Source: Salinicoccus luteus DSM 17002
GTDB taxonomy: Bacteria; Bacillota; Bacilli; Staphylococcales; Salinicoccaceae
Assembly: GCF_000712035.1 (NCBI RefSeq)
Contig: NZ_JONV01000006.1
Coordinates: 1 to 64,000, forward strand
Length of the DNA stretch: 64,000 nt
Direction of reading: 5' to 3'
Translations under genes and position numbers: made by a program
The notes under the pieces: generated by a model
Database searches by the model: none
Seen by the model: the letters and a program-made list of their open reading frames with translations, nothing else
What the model was told of the DNA's origin: nothing
Shown: in pieces, positions 15,881-24,797 of the stretch
Layout of the letters: every line of letters begins with the position of its first letter
Numbering within the stretch: the first letter of the stretch is position 1

Positions 15881-17407
15881 ATGAAAAGAATCGGACTTGT
15901 GGATATCGGTTCCAACACCGTACGTCTTGTACTTTTCGAATACAATGAAGAAACCGGTCTGAAGGAACTGCAGAACATCAAGACACCTGCCAGGCTGGCC
16001 AGGTATCTGGACGAAGACAATGTGATGGCCGAGGAGGGGATCGACAACCTCCTCTCCATCCTGGGCAGCTTCCAGAAGATCAGCGAGAAATATGATGTGA
16101 CGGAAATCTACCCAGTTGCCACGGCAGCGATCAGGCAGTCCGTCAACGTTGAGGAGATTCTGGAGCGGACGAAAAATGAAGTCGGTATGGATATCAAAGT
16201 CCTTCCAGGAAAGGAAGAGGCCTATTATGGATATCATGCAGTGGTCCATACGATCAGCAACATGGACGCGGTTACAATTGATATAGGCGGAGGGAGTACC
16301 GAACTCACCTTCTTCGAGAACAAGGAGCTCATCCATTCCGTCAGCCTGCCCTTTGGGGTTGTCACACTGAAGTCCATGTTCTTTGAGGGCAAGGAGCATA
16401 ACGATGAAGAGGCACTCGAGGCCACTGAGAAATATGTCAAAGAGCAGCTGAAGTCGGTCAAATGGCTGGCCAAAAGGAAAGTGCCGATCCTGGCCATTGG
16501 AGGCAGTGCGCGTAATATTGCACGCATCCACCAGTCTTCCGTCAACTATCCGATTGCAGGTGTCCATGGATACTCCATGGACCGCAATGACCTGCAGGAT
16601 GTCTACGACCTTCTGGAAGGTACAAAAGAAGATGACCTTGACGATATCGATGGCCTCAGCAAGGATAGGAGCGACATCATCCTGCCGAGTGCCATCGTCT
16701 TCAAGTCGCTTTATGACCTGGTCAGGGCTGAAGAGTTCAAATTCAGCCGCCAGGGCCTGCGCGAGGGTCTGGCCATGTCGATCATATCGAAGGATTATCC
16801 GGCCGCCTTCAACAAATACCATATTTTCAGGGATTCGCTGATGGAACTGGCGAGTGATTTCCATATCCTGAGAAGCGAAGGTGAAAAACGGCAGGAGATT
16901 GCAGAGCGCATCTACCATGAACTTGCACGCTTCGATTTCATAAAAACGGGCAAGCATGAGAAGTATCTGATGAAGAATGCAGCGCATATCTTCTATCTTG
17001 GCGCATTCATCGACCGTGATGCGACGAGTCAGCACACGTATTATATAATTTCCAACAGCAACATCAACGGCATCGTCCACGAGGACAGGGTCCGGCTTGC
17101 CCTGATGGCGAGTTTCAAGAACAAGACACTGCTCAAGTTCTATGCCGAGGAGTCGGGATGGTTCGACAGCAATGATCTCGAGACGCTGTTGACGCTGGGG
17201 AGCATACTGAAGTTCGCCAACGCCCTCAATGTATCCAATACAGGCATTGTTCAGGACCTCTATCTGGAAGAGGAGGGCGATGACATGGTCATGACAGTCA
17301 AATATAAAGGCGATCCGATTGCCGAGGAATATCAGGCAACCCGGCAGAGGAAACATATAGAAAAAATTATGGATAAAGATCTGGAGATCAGATTCATTGA
17401 AGCATAA
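15881..17407 (+). CDS. ppx: exopolyphosphatase (Ppx/GppA family)
   Basis: A 508-aa ASKHA-fold phosphatase. Phosphate loops are GLVDIGSNTVRLVLFE (residues ~4-19) and TIDIGGGSTELTFFE (residues ~130); the C-terminal ~200 residues form the HD-like helical domain. It should release phosphate from the ends of polyphosphate or hydrolyse pppGpp. Length agrees with Staphylococcus/Bacillus Ppx. It is directly upstream of ppk1, so synthesis and breakdown of polyphosphate are encoded together. Confidence 0.93.
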   Translation: MKRIGLVDIGSNTVRLVLFEYNEETGLKELQNIKTPARLARYLDEDNVMAEEGIDNLLSILGSFQKISEKYDVTEIYPVATAAIRQSVNVEEILERTKNEVGMDIKVLPGKEEAYYGYHAVVHTISNMDAVTIDIGGGSTELTFFENKELIHSVSLPFGVVTLKSMFFEGKEHNDEEALEATEKYVKEQLKSVKWLAKRKVPILAIGGSARNIARIHQSSVNYPIAGVHGYSMDRNDLQDVYDLLEGTKEDDLDDIDGLSKDRSDIILPSAIVFKSLYDLVRAEEFKFSRQGLREGLAMSIISKDYPAAFNKYHIFRDSLMELASDFHILRSEGEKRQEIAERIYHELARFDFIKTGKHEKYLMKNAAHIFYLGAFIDRDATSQHTYYIISNSNINGIVHEDRVRLALMASFKNKTLLKFYAEESGWFDSNDLETLLTLGSILKFANALNVSNTGIVQDLYLEEEGDDMVMTVKYKGDPIAEEYQATRQRKHIEKIMDKDLEIRFIEA

Positions 17408-17444
17408 TATTTATCTTTAATTTATAGGGAGTAGGAGAATAGTG

Positions 17445-19565
17445 ATGGCATATCGATTGAATGATAAGGAATATTATAACAATCGAGAGTTGAGCTGGCT
17501 CAGATTCAATTACAGGGTCATTGAGGAAGCGGCGGATTCCAATAACCCGCTACTTGAGAAATTGAAGTTTCTGGCGATAACCAGTTCGAATCTCGACGAG
17601 TTCTTCATGGTTCGGGTGGCTGGCCTCAAAGACCAGGTGAAGATGAACTATCATGAGCCGGATACGAAGACGCAGATGACTCCCGAGGAGCAGCTCGCGG
17701 GCATCAGTGAGCTGAACCGGCAGAACAGTGCTGTGCAGTACGAGTATTTCCATCGCCTCATGGGTGAGTTGGAAACTTATGATATCTATCTGAAACGGCC
17801 ATATGAACTTCCGGAGCACCTGCAGGAGGAACTTGAAGAAATATTCGATACGGAAATATTTCCTTCTCTTACCCCTCTTGGAATTGACGCCTATCGTCCA
17901 TTTCCAAAACTGATGAACAAAAAGATAAACATATTCATAAATCTGTCGAACGATCTGGGCGACCAGACCGCCATCGTCCAGCTGCCCACCGTCATCAGAC
18001 GCTACTATGAGCTTGAAGACGGGGGCCGCACCTATATCATACTGGCTGAAGACATCATTGAGACATACATCAACAAGCTGTTCAGAGGGTATACAATCGA
18101 TCGGACATTCCCTTTCAGGATTACCAGAAATGCAGATTTGACGATACATGAAGAGGGGGCAGCGGACCTTCTGATTGAGATTGAAAGGTTTCTCAAGGAG
18201 CGTACGAAAGGCGCTGCGGTGCGACTGGAGATCGACATCAGCAAAGATGACAGCATCAACGGGTCATTCCTGCGGAACGAACTGGGACTCTCCGAGCAGG
18301 ATGTCTACAAGTTCCACGGCCCGCTTGACCTGACTTTCCTGTTTGGACTGACCGCGTCGCTGGCAGAGAGGTTTCCGCATCTGACATATCCACCGTTCAC
18401 ACCGCAGGAACCGAAGTTCCTTTCCGGCAAGAATATATATGACAAGGCCCTCAAAGAGGACATATTCTTCCATCATCCGTTCGAAAGTTTCCAGCCGATT
18501 GTGGAGTTCATGCGCGAAGCGGCGGAAAACCCTGATGTGCTGGCAATCAAGCAGACGCTCTACCGGGTGTCGAGCGATTCACCCATCATCGAGGCACTGA
18601 AGACCGCTGCAGAGAACGGCAAGCAGGTGACTGTGCTCGTTGAGCTGAAAGCACGGTTCGATGAGGAGAACAATGTGCAATGGGCGAAGGAGCTGGAAGA
18701 TGCCGGATGCCACGTCATATACGGCATGCACTATCTGAAGACGCACAGTAAAATCACACTCGTAGTCAAACGGGTCGGCGGCAGACTCGTCCGGTATGTT
18801 CATCTGGGCACCGGGAACTATAACGATTCCACTGCAAAACTCTATACCGACATGGGAATCGTGACCACGGATGAGGCTATCGGGAATGATGCCATCAACT
18901 TCTTCAATTATCTGAGCGGCTATTCCCTGAAACCCGATTACGAGGCACTCTACGTGGCGCCATTCGACATTAGGGATCTGTTTGCCGAGTACATCGACAA
19001 GGAGATTGAGATGCACAAGGTGCATGGCAGAGGGTATATATTCGCCAAGATGAATTCACTGACGGATAAGAAGATCATCAACAAGCTGCTGCAGGCCTCC
19101 CAGGAGGGGGTAAAGGTGGATCTTGTCATACGGGGCATCTGCTGTCTGAAGCCCGGTATTGAAGGCGTCAGTGACAACATCAGGGTCATCAGCATCGTCG
19201 GCAGGTTTCTTGAACATTCGAGGATCTACTACTTCCATCATAATGGCGAGGAGAAGATGTTCCTTTCCTCAGCAGACATGATGACACGCAACATGATCAA
19301 AAGGGTGGAGATCCTCTTCCCGATCAAAGACCCGGCAATACTTGAAGAGATAAAATCCATCAGTCGCCTGTATCTGATGGACAACATCAAGGCGCGCATA
19401 CAGAAGCCGGATGGCACATATGAATATGTCGACAATGAATATGAACCGAACAGTGCCCAGATCGAGCTGATGCGGCGTGCCGAGAGAAACGGCAGGGAGC
19501 AGCTCGTCCAGAAAGAGAATCAGCTGCTCCTTAAAGTCAAGAACCGCTTCAGAAGAAGAAAATAG
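17445..19565 (+). CDS. ppk1: polyphosphate kinase 1
   Basis: A 706-aa enzyme that polymerises ATP gamma-phosphates into polyphosphate. The phosphorylated histidine is His453 in [12 protein letters not shown]; the second conserved histidine is His591 in LEHSRIYYF. The N-terminal [16 protein letters not shown] and [11 protein letters not shown] blocks are typical. ATG 17445 is preferred over the GTG directly before it, as GTAGGAG stands 7 nt upstream. Ends at the terminator 19574-19605. Confidence 0.96.
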   Translation: MAYRLNDKEYYNNRELSWLRFNYRVIEEAADSNNPLLEKLKFLAITSSNLDEFFMVRVAGLKDQVKMNYHEPDTKTQMTPEEQLAGISELNRQNSAVQYEYFHRLMGELETYDIYLKRPYELPEHLQEELEEIFDTEIFPSLTPLGIDAYRPFPKLMNKKINIFINLSNDLGDQTAIVQLPTVIRRYYELEDGGRTYIILAEDIIETYINKLFRGYTIDRTFPFRITRNADLTIHEEGAADLLIEIERFLKERTKGAAVRLEIDISKDDSINGSFLRNELGLSEQDVYKFHGPLDLTFLFGLTASLAERFPHLTYPPFTPQEPKFLSGKNIYDKALKEDIFFHHPFESFQPIVEFMREAAENPDVLAIKQTLYRVSSDSPIIEALKTAAENGKQVTVLVELKARFDEENNVQWAKELEDAGCHVIYGMHYLKTHSKITLVVKRVGGRLVRYVHLGTGNYNDSTAKLYTDMGIVTTDEAIGNDAINFFNYLSGYSLKPDYEALYVAPFDIRDLFAEYIDKEIEMHKVHGRGYIFAKMNSLTDKKIINKLLQASQEGVKVDLVIRGICCLKPGIEGVSDNIRVISIVGRFLEHSRIYYFHHNGEEKMFLSSADMMTRNMIKRVEILFPIKDPAILEEIKSISRLYLMDNIKARIQKPDGTYEYVDNEYEPNSAQIELMRRAERNGREQLVQKENQLLLKVKNRFRRRK

Positions 19566-19573
19566 CATGTTTT

Positions 19574-19605
19574 GGGCCAGGGATTTCATATCCCTGGTCT
19601 TTTTG
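19574..19605 (+). terminator. Rho-independent terminator of fumC-ppx-ppk1
   Basis: GGCCAGGGAT with ATCCCTGGTC, then TTTTT. Confidence 0.88.
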
Positions 19606-19608
19606 CAA

Positions 19609-19637
19609 TTGACATTGTTTTCTGAAATGTTTAGACT
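19609..19637 (+). promoter_or_regulatory. sigma-A promoter for the chorismate-amidotransferase pair
   Basis: TTGACA (19609-19614), 17-nt spacer, TAGACT (19632-19637). Only about 30 nt separates it from the ATG, leaving no room for a T-box or attenuator. Confidence 0.6.
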
Positions 19638-19670
19638 ATCTAGATATAACTAAAACAATGAGGTGAAGAT

Positions 19671-21173
19671 ATGACCACGTATGAGGAATTTTTAAAAGAT
19701 GCCGGGAATTACCGTACTGTACCGGTGATCGAATCGTTCAGCACCGATCTGCTGACGCCTGTACAGATGTTTCATTCTTTGAAGGATGAGGCAGTCTATA
19801 TGCTGGAAAGCCAGGAACCCGAATCAGCGTGGTCTAACTTCTCCTTCATCGGACTGGACCCGATGGTCGAAATCGAGGAAACCGGCCGCCAGTTCATCGT
19901 CAATGACCTCGAGAGGGGAGACCGTCTCACCCTGCCGACTTTCAAAGAAGCGTTCGAAGTGACGCTTGGACGTCTCGAGGTGAAGATCCCTGATATGGAT
20001 ATTCCGTTCAAAGGGGGCGGGGTCGGCTATATCAGCTACGATGCGATATCCGACTATGAACCTGTTCCAAGGGCGCCGGAGGAGGAAGTGCATATTGCGA
20101 ACTATCATCTGCTCTTCTGCCGCACACTGCTCGTGTATAACCATCGTTCCAAAGAGATCCATATCATCCACTTTGCGAGAGTGGATGACGACAGGGACAA
20201 CGCACAGATATACGAAGAATCGATGGAGACGATTGAACACATCAGAACGCGTCTGCTGCATGACAGCGACCTGTCCGATCTGCTCCTCCCCACTGTGCTG
20301 CCGATGACCTCCACATTCAACCTGGAGAGCAACTATAGAAAAGAGAAGTTCCTCGGCGATGTCGAAAAGATCAAGAACTACATCGAGGCAGGGGATATAC
20401 TGCAGGCGGTCCTTTCCCAACGGTTCCATAAGAAGACGGAAAGAAGCGGCTTTGAACTCTACCGTGTGCTGAGGAAGGTGAACCCGTCCCCATACATGTA
20501 CTACTTGAAGTTCAATCAGCTCGAAGTGATCGGCAGTTCCCCGGAACGGCAGCTGGAAGTCCAGGATGGCAATCTCGAAATTCACCCGATTGCAGGGACG
20601 AGAAAAAGGGGTGCCACGAAGGAGGAGGATGACCGGCTCGCCCGGGAACTCCTGGAAGATGAAAAGGAGATCGCCGAACATCGCATGCTTGTGGATCTGG
20701 CGCGCAATGACATCGGCAGGGTGGCCGAATACGGATCGGTGGCAGTCAGCGAGTACATGGTGATCGGCCGCTTCTCACGTGTAATGCACATCATCAGTAA
20801 AGTCAGGGGAAGGCTCAAGGCGGGTGTCTCCCCGATAGACGCATTCATCTCGTCCTTCCCGGCCGGCACACTTTCCGGTGCCCCGAAAGTGCGGGCGATG
20901 CAGATCCTGAGGGAGCTTGAACCGACCGCAAGAAACCTATACGGTGGCAGCATCCTCTACCTCGGATTCGATGGGAACATCGACTCCTGCATCACCATCC
21001 GCACGATGACACTGGTGGACCAGAATCTCTATATCCAGGCGGGGGCAGGCGTGGTCGCCGATTCGGATCCCGAATCGGAGTACCAGGAGACCATCAATAA
21101 GGCGAGCGCCCTGGAGCAGACGGTGCATCTGACCGAAAAGATATTCAACGATAGAAATATATTGAAAGTATAG
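19671..21173 (+). CDS. anthranilate/aminodeoxychorismate synthase component I
   Basis: A 500-aa chorismate-binding enzyme. The N-terminal domain has LTPVQMFHSL and YMLESQEPESAWSNFSFIG, close to TrpE, in which LLES contributes to tryptophan binding. The C-terminal domain shows the catalytic blocks QRFHKK, IHPIAGTRKRG, DLARNDIGRV, and SFPAGTLSGAPKVRAM. It pairs with the amidotransferase gene 11 nt downstream. No other trp genes and no T-box are nearby, so whether the product is anthranilate (tryptophan) or aminodeoxychorismate (folate) cannot be settled from this window; the sequence leans to TrpE, the context does not. Confidence 0.85.
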   Translation: MTTYEEFLKDAGNYRTVPVIESFSTDLLTPVQMFHSLKDEAVYMLESQEPESAWSNFSFIGLDPMVEIEETGRQFIVNDLERGDRLTLPTFKEAFEVTLGRLEVKIPDMDIPFKGGGVGYISYDAISDYEPVPRAPEEEVHIANYHLLFCRTLLVYNHRSKEIHIIHFARVDDDRDNAQIYEESMETIEHIRTRLLHDSDLSDLLLPTVLPMTSTFNLESNYRKEKFLGDVEKIKNYIEAGDILQAVLSQRFHKKTERSGFELYRVLRKVNPSPYMYYLKFNQLEVIGSSPERQLEVQDGNLEIHPIAGTRKRGATKEEDDRLARELLEDEKEIAEHRMLVDLARNDIGRVAEYGSVAVSEYMVIGRFSRVMHIISKVRGRLKAGVSPIDAFISSFPAGTLSGAPKVRAMQILRELEPTARNLYGGSILYLGFDGNIDSCITIRTMTLVDQNLYIQAGAGVVADSDPESEYQETINKASALEQTVHLTEKIFNDRNILKV

Positions 21174-21184
21174 GGGGATGGAAA

Positions 21185-21781
21185 ATGATATATATGATCG
21201 ATCACTTTGATTCCTTCACCTATAATATTGTGCAGGCACTTGGAGAAATGGGTGAAGAAATCGTAGTAAGAAGGAACGATGCAATAGATTTCGATGAGAT
21301 CGACCGGCTGGCGCCGGATCTGATATTCTTGTCCCCCGGCCCGAAACGCCCTGAAGATACGGGAATGACGATGGAGGTCATCCGCCGCTACAGGGAGCAG
21401 GTGCCGATATTTGGCGTATGCCTGGGGCACCAGACGATTGCCCATGTGTTCGGCGGCAATGTCAGGCGCACAAGAAAACTGATGCATGGCAAGACCTCTG
21501 AGCTCCATCACGACGATACCGGCATATACGCAGGGATGTCGCAGGGTTCAGATGTGATGAACTACCATTCCCTCGTCGTTGACGAAGGGACGCTGCCGGA
21601 CTGTTTTACCGTTACAGCAGAAACGGAGCTCGGGGAAATCCTCGGCATCCGGCACGAATCGCTGCCGATTGAAGGGGTGCAGTTCCATCCCGAGTCGATC
21701 GGGTCCAGAGAAGGCCGGCAGCTGCTCGGGAATGTGGTCGAAAAATTTTGCAGAAACAAGAAAACACCGCTGAAACAATGA
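21185..21781 (+). CDS. glutamine amidotransferase of anthranilate/aminodeoxychorismate synthase (component II)
   Basis: A 198-aa class I glutamine amidotransferase that supplies ammonia to the chorismate enzyme upstream. Start IYMIDHFDSFTYNIVQALG is typical of PabA/TrpG. The catalytic Cys is in FGVCLGHQTI, and His-Glu in GVQFHPESIGS. In many Firmicutes one such subunit serves both the folate and tryptophan enzymes. It begins 11 nt after component I with a GGGGATGG site and ends at the terminator 21761-21798. Confidence 0.92.
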   Translation: MIYMIDHFDSFTYNIVQALGEMGEEIVVRRNDAIDFDEIDRLAPDLIFLSPGPKRPEDTGMTMEVIRRYREQVPIFGVCLGHQTIAHVFGGNVRRTRKLMHGKTSELHHDDTGIYAGMSQGSDVMNYHSLVVDEGTLPDCFTVTAETELGEILGIRHESLPIEGVQFHPESIGSREGRQLLGNVVEKFCRNKKTPLKQ

Positions 21782-21798
21782 AGTTTCAGCGGTGTTTC
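21761..21798. terminator. bidirectional terminator
   Basis: AAACACCGCTGAAAC with GTTTCAGCGGTGTTT around AATGAA. It separates the amidotransferase gene from the convergent pseudouridine synthase gene. Confidence 0.88.
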
Positions 21799-21803
21799 CT
21801 GTT

Positions 21804-22631
21804 CTAGAGGGTGTTCCTGTCCAGTTCCACACGGACCGTCTTCTGCAGCAGCGGATGGATGAATTCTATCCTGTAGCTGAAAAGCTGGAGGTCCCTGAGC
21901 GTTGAATCGCCATACAGCGGATCTCCAATTACGGGGAAGCCGACGTGTGCAAGATGGACCCGGATCTGGTGTGTCCGCCCCGTCTCAAGTTCTATTTCGA
22001 GTTCACAGTATTCAGGCGTGACTCTGGACTCTATGACGTGCGTCATGGCTTCCTTCCCCTTGGATGTTACATGGTACTTGTTGCGTTCCTTCGGGTTTTT
22101 GGCGATCGGTGCATCGATCGTCTGCGGCTCGAGGCGTTTCTTCGTATCCACTCTTGCGATATAGGTGCGTTTGATGTCCCGTTCGCTCAGCATATGGTCG
22201 AGCATCTTCTTGACAAGCGGGTTCTTGGCGACAAGGATTACGCCTTTGGTCTCCTGGTCGAGCCGGTGCACGGGTTCCAGATAGTCGGACTCGAGCGTGT
22301 ACACCGCATGGTTCATAAGCGTGTTCGTCTCATTCATCTGGTTCGGGTGGGTCTTGACCCCCCTTGGCTTGAACAGGATGGCCAGATACCTGTCTTCATA
22401 CAATACGTCGCATGTACGGTAGCTCGGCTTGTACTGGCTCTCGGCTCCGGTGTCGGGCAGGAGGACCGCATCCCCGGTATGGACGGGGGCATTGAGCGGC
22501 GCCTGCTCCCCATTGATCGTGATGTCTTTTGACATGCGCAGGAAATGGAGCTCTTTTTTTGGAACATGGAGCGATTTCAGCATCTCTTCAAGTGTCATGC
22601 CATCAAAATTTTCGTGGATATTTACTTTCAT
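21804..22631 (-). CDS. RluA/RluD family pseudouridine synthase
   Basis: A 275-aa RNA pseudouridine synthase. The catalytic aspartate lies in PVHRLDQETKGVILVAK, and the C-terminal ETGRTHQIRVHLAHVGFPVIGDPLYG is the second family block. An S4-like N-terminus (LHFLRMSKDITINGE) is present. The target (rRNA or tRNA) is not deducible. It starts directly after the stop of the membrane thioredoxin gene, with which it is probably co-transcribed. Confidence 0.92.
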   Translation of the reverse strand: MKVNIHENFDGMTLEEMLKSLHVPKKELHFLRMSKDITINGEQAPLNAPVHTGDAVLLPDTGAESQYKPSYRTCDVLYEDRYLAILFKPRGVKTHPNQMNETNTLMNHAVYTLESDYLEPVHRLDQETKGVILVAKNPLVKKMLDHMLSERDIKRTYIARVDTKKRLEPQTIDAPIAKNPKERNKYHVTSKGKEAMTHVIESRVTPEYCELEIELETGRTHQIRVHLAHVGFPVIGDPLYGDSTLRDLQLFSYRIEFIHPLLQKTVRVELDRNTL

Positions 22632-23138
22632 CTATTCTTCCCCTGTCATGGCAGTGATGAACTCGGCATAGTCATCTGCATTGCCCGGGTTGCCGGTCAT
22701 CCGGTCGACTTCTTCGCCGTCTTCGAAGTAGACGAGCGTCGGCGTGGCTTCGATGGCATAGTCATTCCAAGCCTGCTCATACTCCAGTATGTTCAGCTGG
22801 GTGACTTCTTCACCCGTCTCGTCGAATGCCTCCATCAGGAATGGTGTTGCCGCCATGCAGTGGACGCATGTCGGGCTCCAGAAGTAGACGAACTCACCTT
22901 CGCCGCCGTCGATGATCTCCTGTGTTTCATCGAGTGTCTTGTTGTGGTGGTAGTTCTCATCATCAAGCTTGTCGATCGTCGCTCCTTCAAGTTCTTCCGG
23001 CTCCCTGTCTGTATACGGATAGTAGCCGGAGTCGCTGAGGTTGTCCGGGTTGTCGGAAGCATTGTTCATATAGATGAAGATTCCGACAAAAGCGACGATG
23101 ATCAGTGCGACGATGCCATAAAATAGTTTATTGCCCAT
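22632..23138 (-). CDS. membrane-anchored thioredoxin-like protein
   Basis: A 168-aa protein: an N-terminal membrane anchor (residues ~6-24), an acidic linker, and a thioredoxin domain facing outwards. The redox motif is WSPTCVHC (Cys91, Cys94) and the cis-proline is in EATPTLVYF. The CVHC centre differs from cytosolic thioredoxin CGPC. It lies 15 nt downstream of bdbC, which encodes a DsbB-type quinone-linked oxidase, so it is probably the thiol partner (BdbA/BdbD-like role) that BdbC reoxidises. That pairing is inferred. Confidence 0.82.
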   Translation of the reverse strand: MGNKLFYGIVALIIVAFVGIFIYMNNASDNPDNLSDSGYYPYTDREPEELEGATIDKLDDENYHHNKTLDETQEIIDGGEGEFVYFWSPTCVHCMAATPFLMEAFDETGEEVTQLNILEYEQAWNDYAIEATPTLVYFEDGEEVDRMTGNPGNADDYAEFITAMTGEE

Positions 23139-23153
23139 GGTTGAGTCTCCTTT

Positions 23154-23561
23154 TTATTTTCTTTTTATCATAAATGATAATATAAAGATGAGTGCAAAAG
23201 CAATGAGGGAGAGCAGCGGTATCGTGATGAAACCGAATACGTTGATGTACTGGACGGTGCAGGACACGCCGGTACATGCTGCAAAGTTATCCCCAAGGAA
23301 GCTGACCTTCTGCAGGGCATAGTGGTAGGATGCAAGCAGTATGCCGAGGCCGCTCATTACGCGGATGTAGTATTTCGCACCTTGATCATTGCGGACGAAG
23401 CCGATGATTGAAATGATGACCAGGGGATACATCAGAATGCGCTGATACCAGCAGAATTCGCAGGGGGCATACTGCCTGACTTCACTGAAGTAAAGGGATC
23501 CCATTGTCGCAATCAGTGCAGTGAGGAAGATGAGCTGCATATAAAGTTTATTGTTGGCCAT
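23154..23561 (-). CDS. bdbC: disulfide oxidoreductase, DsbB/BdbC family
   Basis: A 135-aa four-helix membrane protein. The first periplasm-facing pair is CEFC (Cys34, Cys37), followed by WYQR; the second is Cys96 and Cys101 in AACTGVSC. Both agree with the BdbC quinone reductase that reoxidises an external thiol oxidase and passes electrons to menaquinone. Menaquinone genes lie at the end of this window. The gene faces away from the AirS-like kinase; the gap contains a perfect palindrome (23601-23627). Confidence 0.93.
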   Translation of the reverse strand: MANNKLYMQLIFLTALIATMGSLYFSEVRQYAPCEFCWYQRILMYPLVIISIIGFVRNDQGAKYYIRVMSGLGILLASYHYALQKVSFLGDNFAACTGVSCTVQYINVFGFITIPLLSLIAFALIFILSFMIKRK

Positions 23562-23600
23562 GCCGTTCCTCCTATTTGCTTTTTCATTTCAAGGTCATAC

Positions 23601-23627
23601 TATATCATTATAAGTGATAATGATATA
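23601..23627. promoter_or_regulatory. perfect 11-5-11 bp palindrome between bdbC and the two-component genes
   Basis: TATATCATTAT, spacer AAGTG, ATAATGATATA. The two 11-nt arms are exact reverse complements. On the minus strand it contains TATAAT, a possible -10 for bdbC, and it lies 60 nt before the kinase start. No T-run follows, so it looks like an operator rather than a terminator. Which protein binds is unknown; the adjacent response regulator or a Fur-family repressor are candidates. Confidence 0.65.
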
Positions 23628-23686
23628 TGCATGGTAACGATTAATTTACAAAGTTATTAACTTTTGTATACCGAAAGGGTGTCACG

Positions 23687-24793
23687 ATGAAGAGTAAACT
23701 TCAGCTTTTGAAGGATATCGCCGAGTTCCTCAATGAAGAGACCGATCGCAGTACCATGATACATGGTGCCCTGAAGCTCCTGATCGACTATTCCGAATTC
23801 GATACGGGCTGGATCTTTTTCATCAACAGTGAAGGCCAGCATGAACTCAGCGCCCATTACAGATTGCCGCCGTCTCTCGAAAAGGAGCAGTACCACCATC
23901 TTTGCGACGGAAAATGCTGGTGTGTAAACAAATATAACAACAGTGAACTCAAGACGGCAACGAATATATTCGTCTGTTCGAGGCTCGAGAAGGCCAGGAT
24001 GGAGTACCCGGAGGAGAACAAGGGGATCACCCACCATGCGACGGTGCCGCTCATATCCGGTGAGGAGTCATTCGGGCTGCTGAACGTTGCCAGTCCCTAC
24101 AGGGAGCAGTTCACCCAGGACGAGTTGGACCTTCTGGAGTCCGTCGCCTTCCAGATCGGTTCAACACTGAAGCGGATCGAGCTGACGGCGCAGGAACAGG
24201 AGAACATGATCATCCGGGAGCGCCAGCGTCTGGCGCGGGACCTTCATGATTCGGTGAACCAGATGCTCTTCTCGATCGGCATCACTTCCCACGCGGCAAA
24301 AACACTGGACGACCGGGGGAAGGTGCAGGATGCCTTCCAGTCGATCGAGCATACGTCGAAACATGCGATGAAGGAGATGAAGGCGCTGATTTGGCAGCTC
24401 AAGCCGATCGGCCTTGAGAACGGCATCATCGATGCGGTCGAAAAATACGCAGACATATTGGACCTTAGGATTACTGTGCAGGTCGATGGATTCTATAATG
24501 TTTCCGACCGGGTGGAAATCGGGCTCTACAGGGTCATCCAGGAGAGCCTCAACAACATCAGGAAGCATTCCGGTACGCATGCGGCACGGATTGAAATGGT
24601 TGCCGGGACGGACACCCTCAAGGTTACAATAGAAGACGCGGGTACGGGATTCGAGATGGAGGAGGGCAAGGGCTACAGCTACGGACTTGCAAACATGCGG
24701 GAGCGGGTACACAAGCTCGGCGGTTCTTTCGACATCATTTCAAAAAAAGGTGAGGGCACGAAAGTGGTTGTCAGTGTCCCGATGAAGGAGTGA
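23687..24793 (+). CDS. GAF-domain sensor histidine kinase, AirS/YhcY-like
   Basis: A 368-aa cytosolic kinase without membrane segments. Residues ~10-165 form a GAF domain with four close cysteines: Cys73, Cys77, Cys79 (CDGKCWC) and Cys97 (FVCSRL). Residues ~175-240 are HisKA_3 with the phosphorylated His187 (LARDLHDSVNQ), and residues ~275-368 the HATPase domain (ESLNNIRKHS, GLANMRERVHKLGG). S. aureus AirS is a GAF kinase that holds a redox-active 2Fe-2S cluster; the cysteine cluster here suggests the same mode of oxygen or redox sensing. The gene stops 4 nt before the regulator gene. Confidence 0.87.
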   Translation: MKSKLQLLKDIAEFLNEETDRSTMIHGALKLLIDYSEFDTGWIFFINSEGQHELSAHYRLPPSLEKEQYHHLCDGKCWCVNKYNNSELKTATNIFVCSRLEKARMEYPEENKGITHHATVPLISGEESFGLLNVASPYREQFTQDELDLLESVAFQIGSTLKRIELTAQEQENMIIRERQRLARDLHDSVNQMLFSIGITSHAAKTLDDRGKVQDAFQSIEHTSKHAMKEMKALIWQLKPIGLENGIIDAVEKYADILDLRITVQVDGFYNVSDRVEIGLYRVIQESLNNIRKHSGTHAARIEMVAGTDTLKVTIEDAGTGFEMEEGKGYSYGLANMRERVHKLGGSFDIISKKGEGTKVVVSVPMKE

Positions 24794-24797
24794 GCAT

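Noticed and set aside
15875-17356. 493-codon minus-strand frame over ppx
   Set aside because: Long but fully antisense to ppx, which has both phosphate-binding loops; no start signal.
23601-23627. Palindrome as a Zur or standard Fur box
   Set aside because: Spacing is 11-5-11 and the sequence does not fit the 7-1-7 consensus well, so it was left as an unassigned operator.
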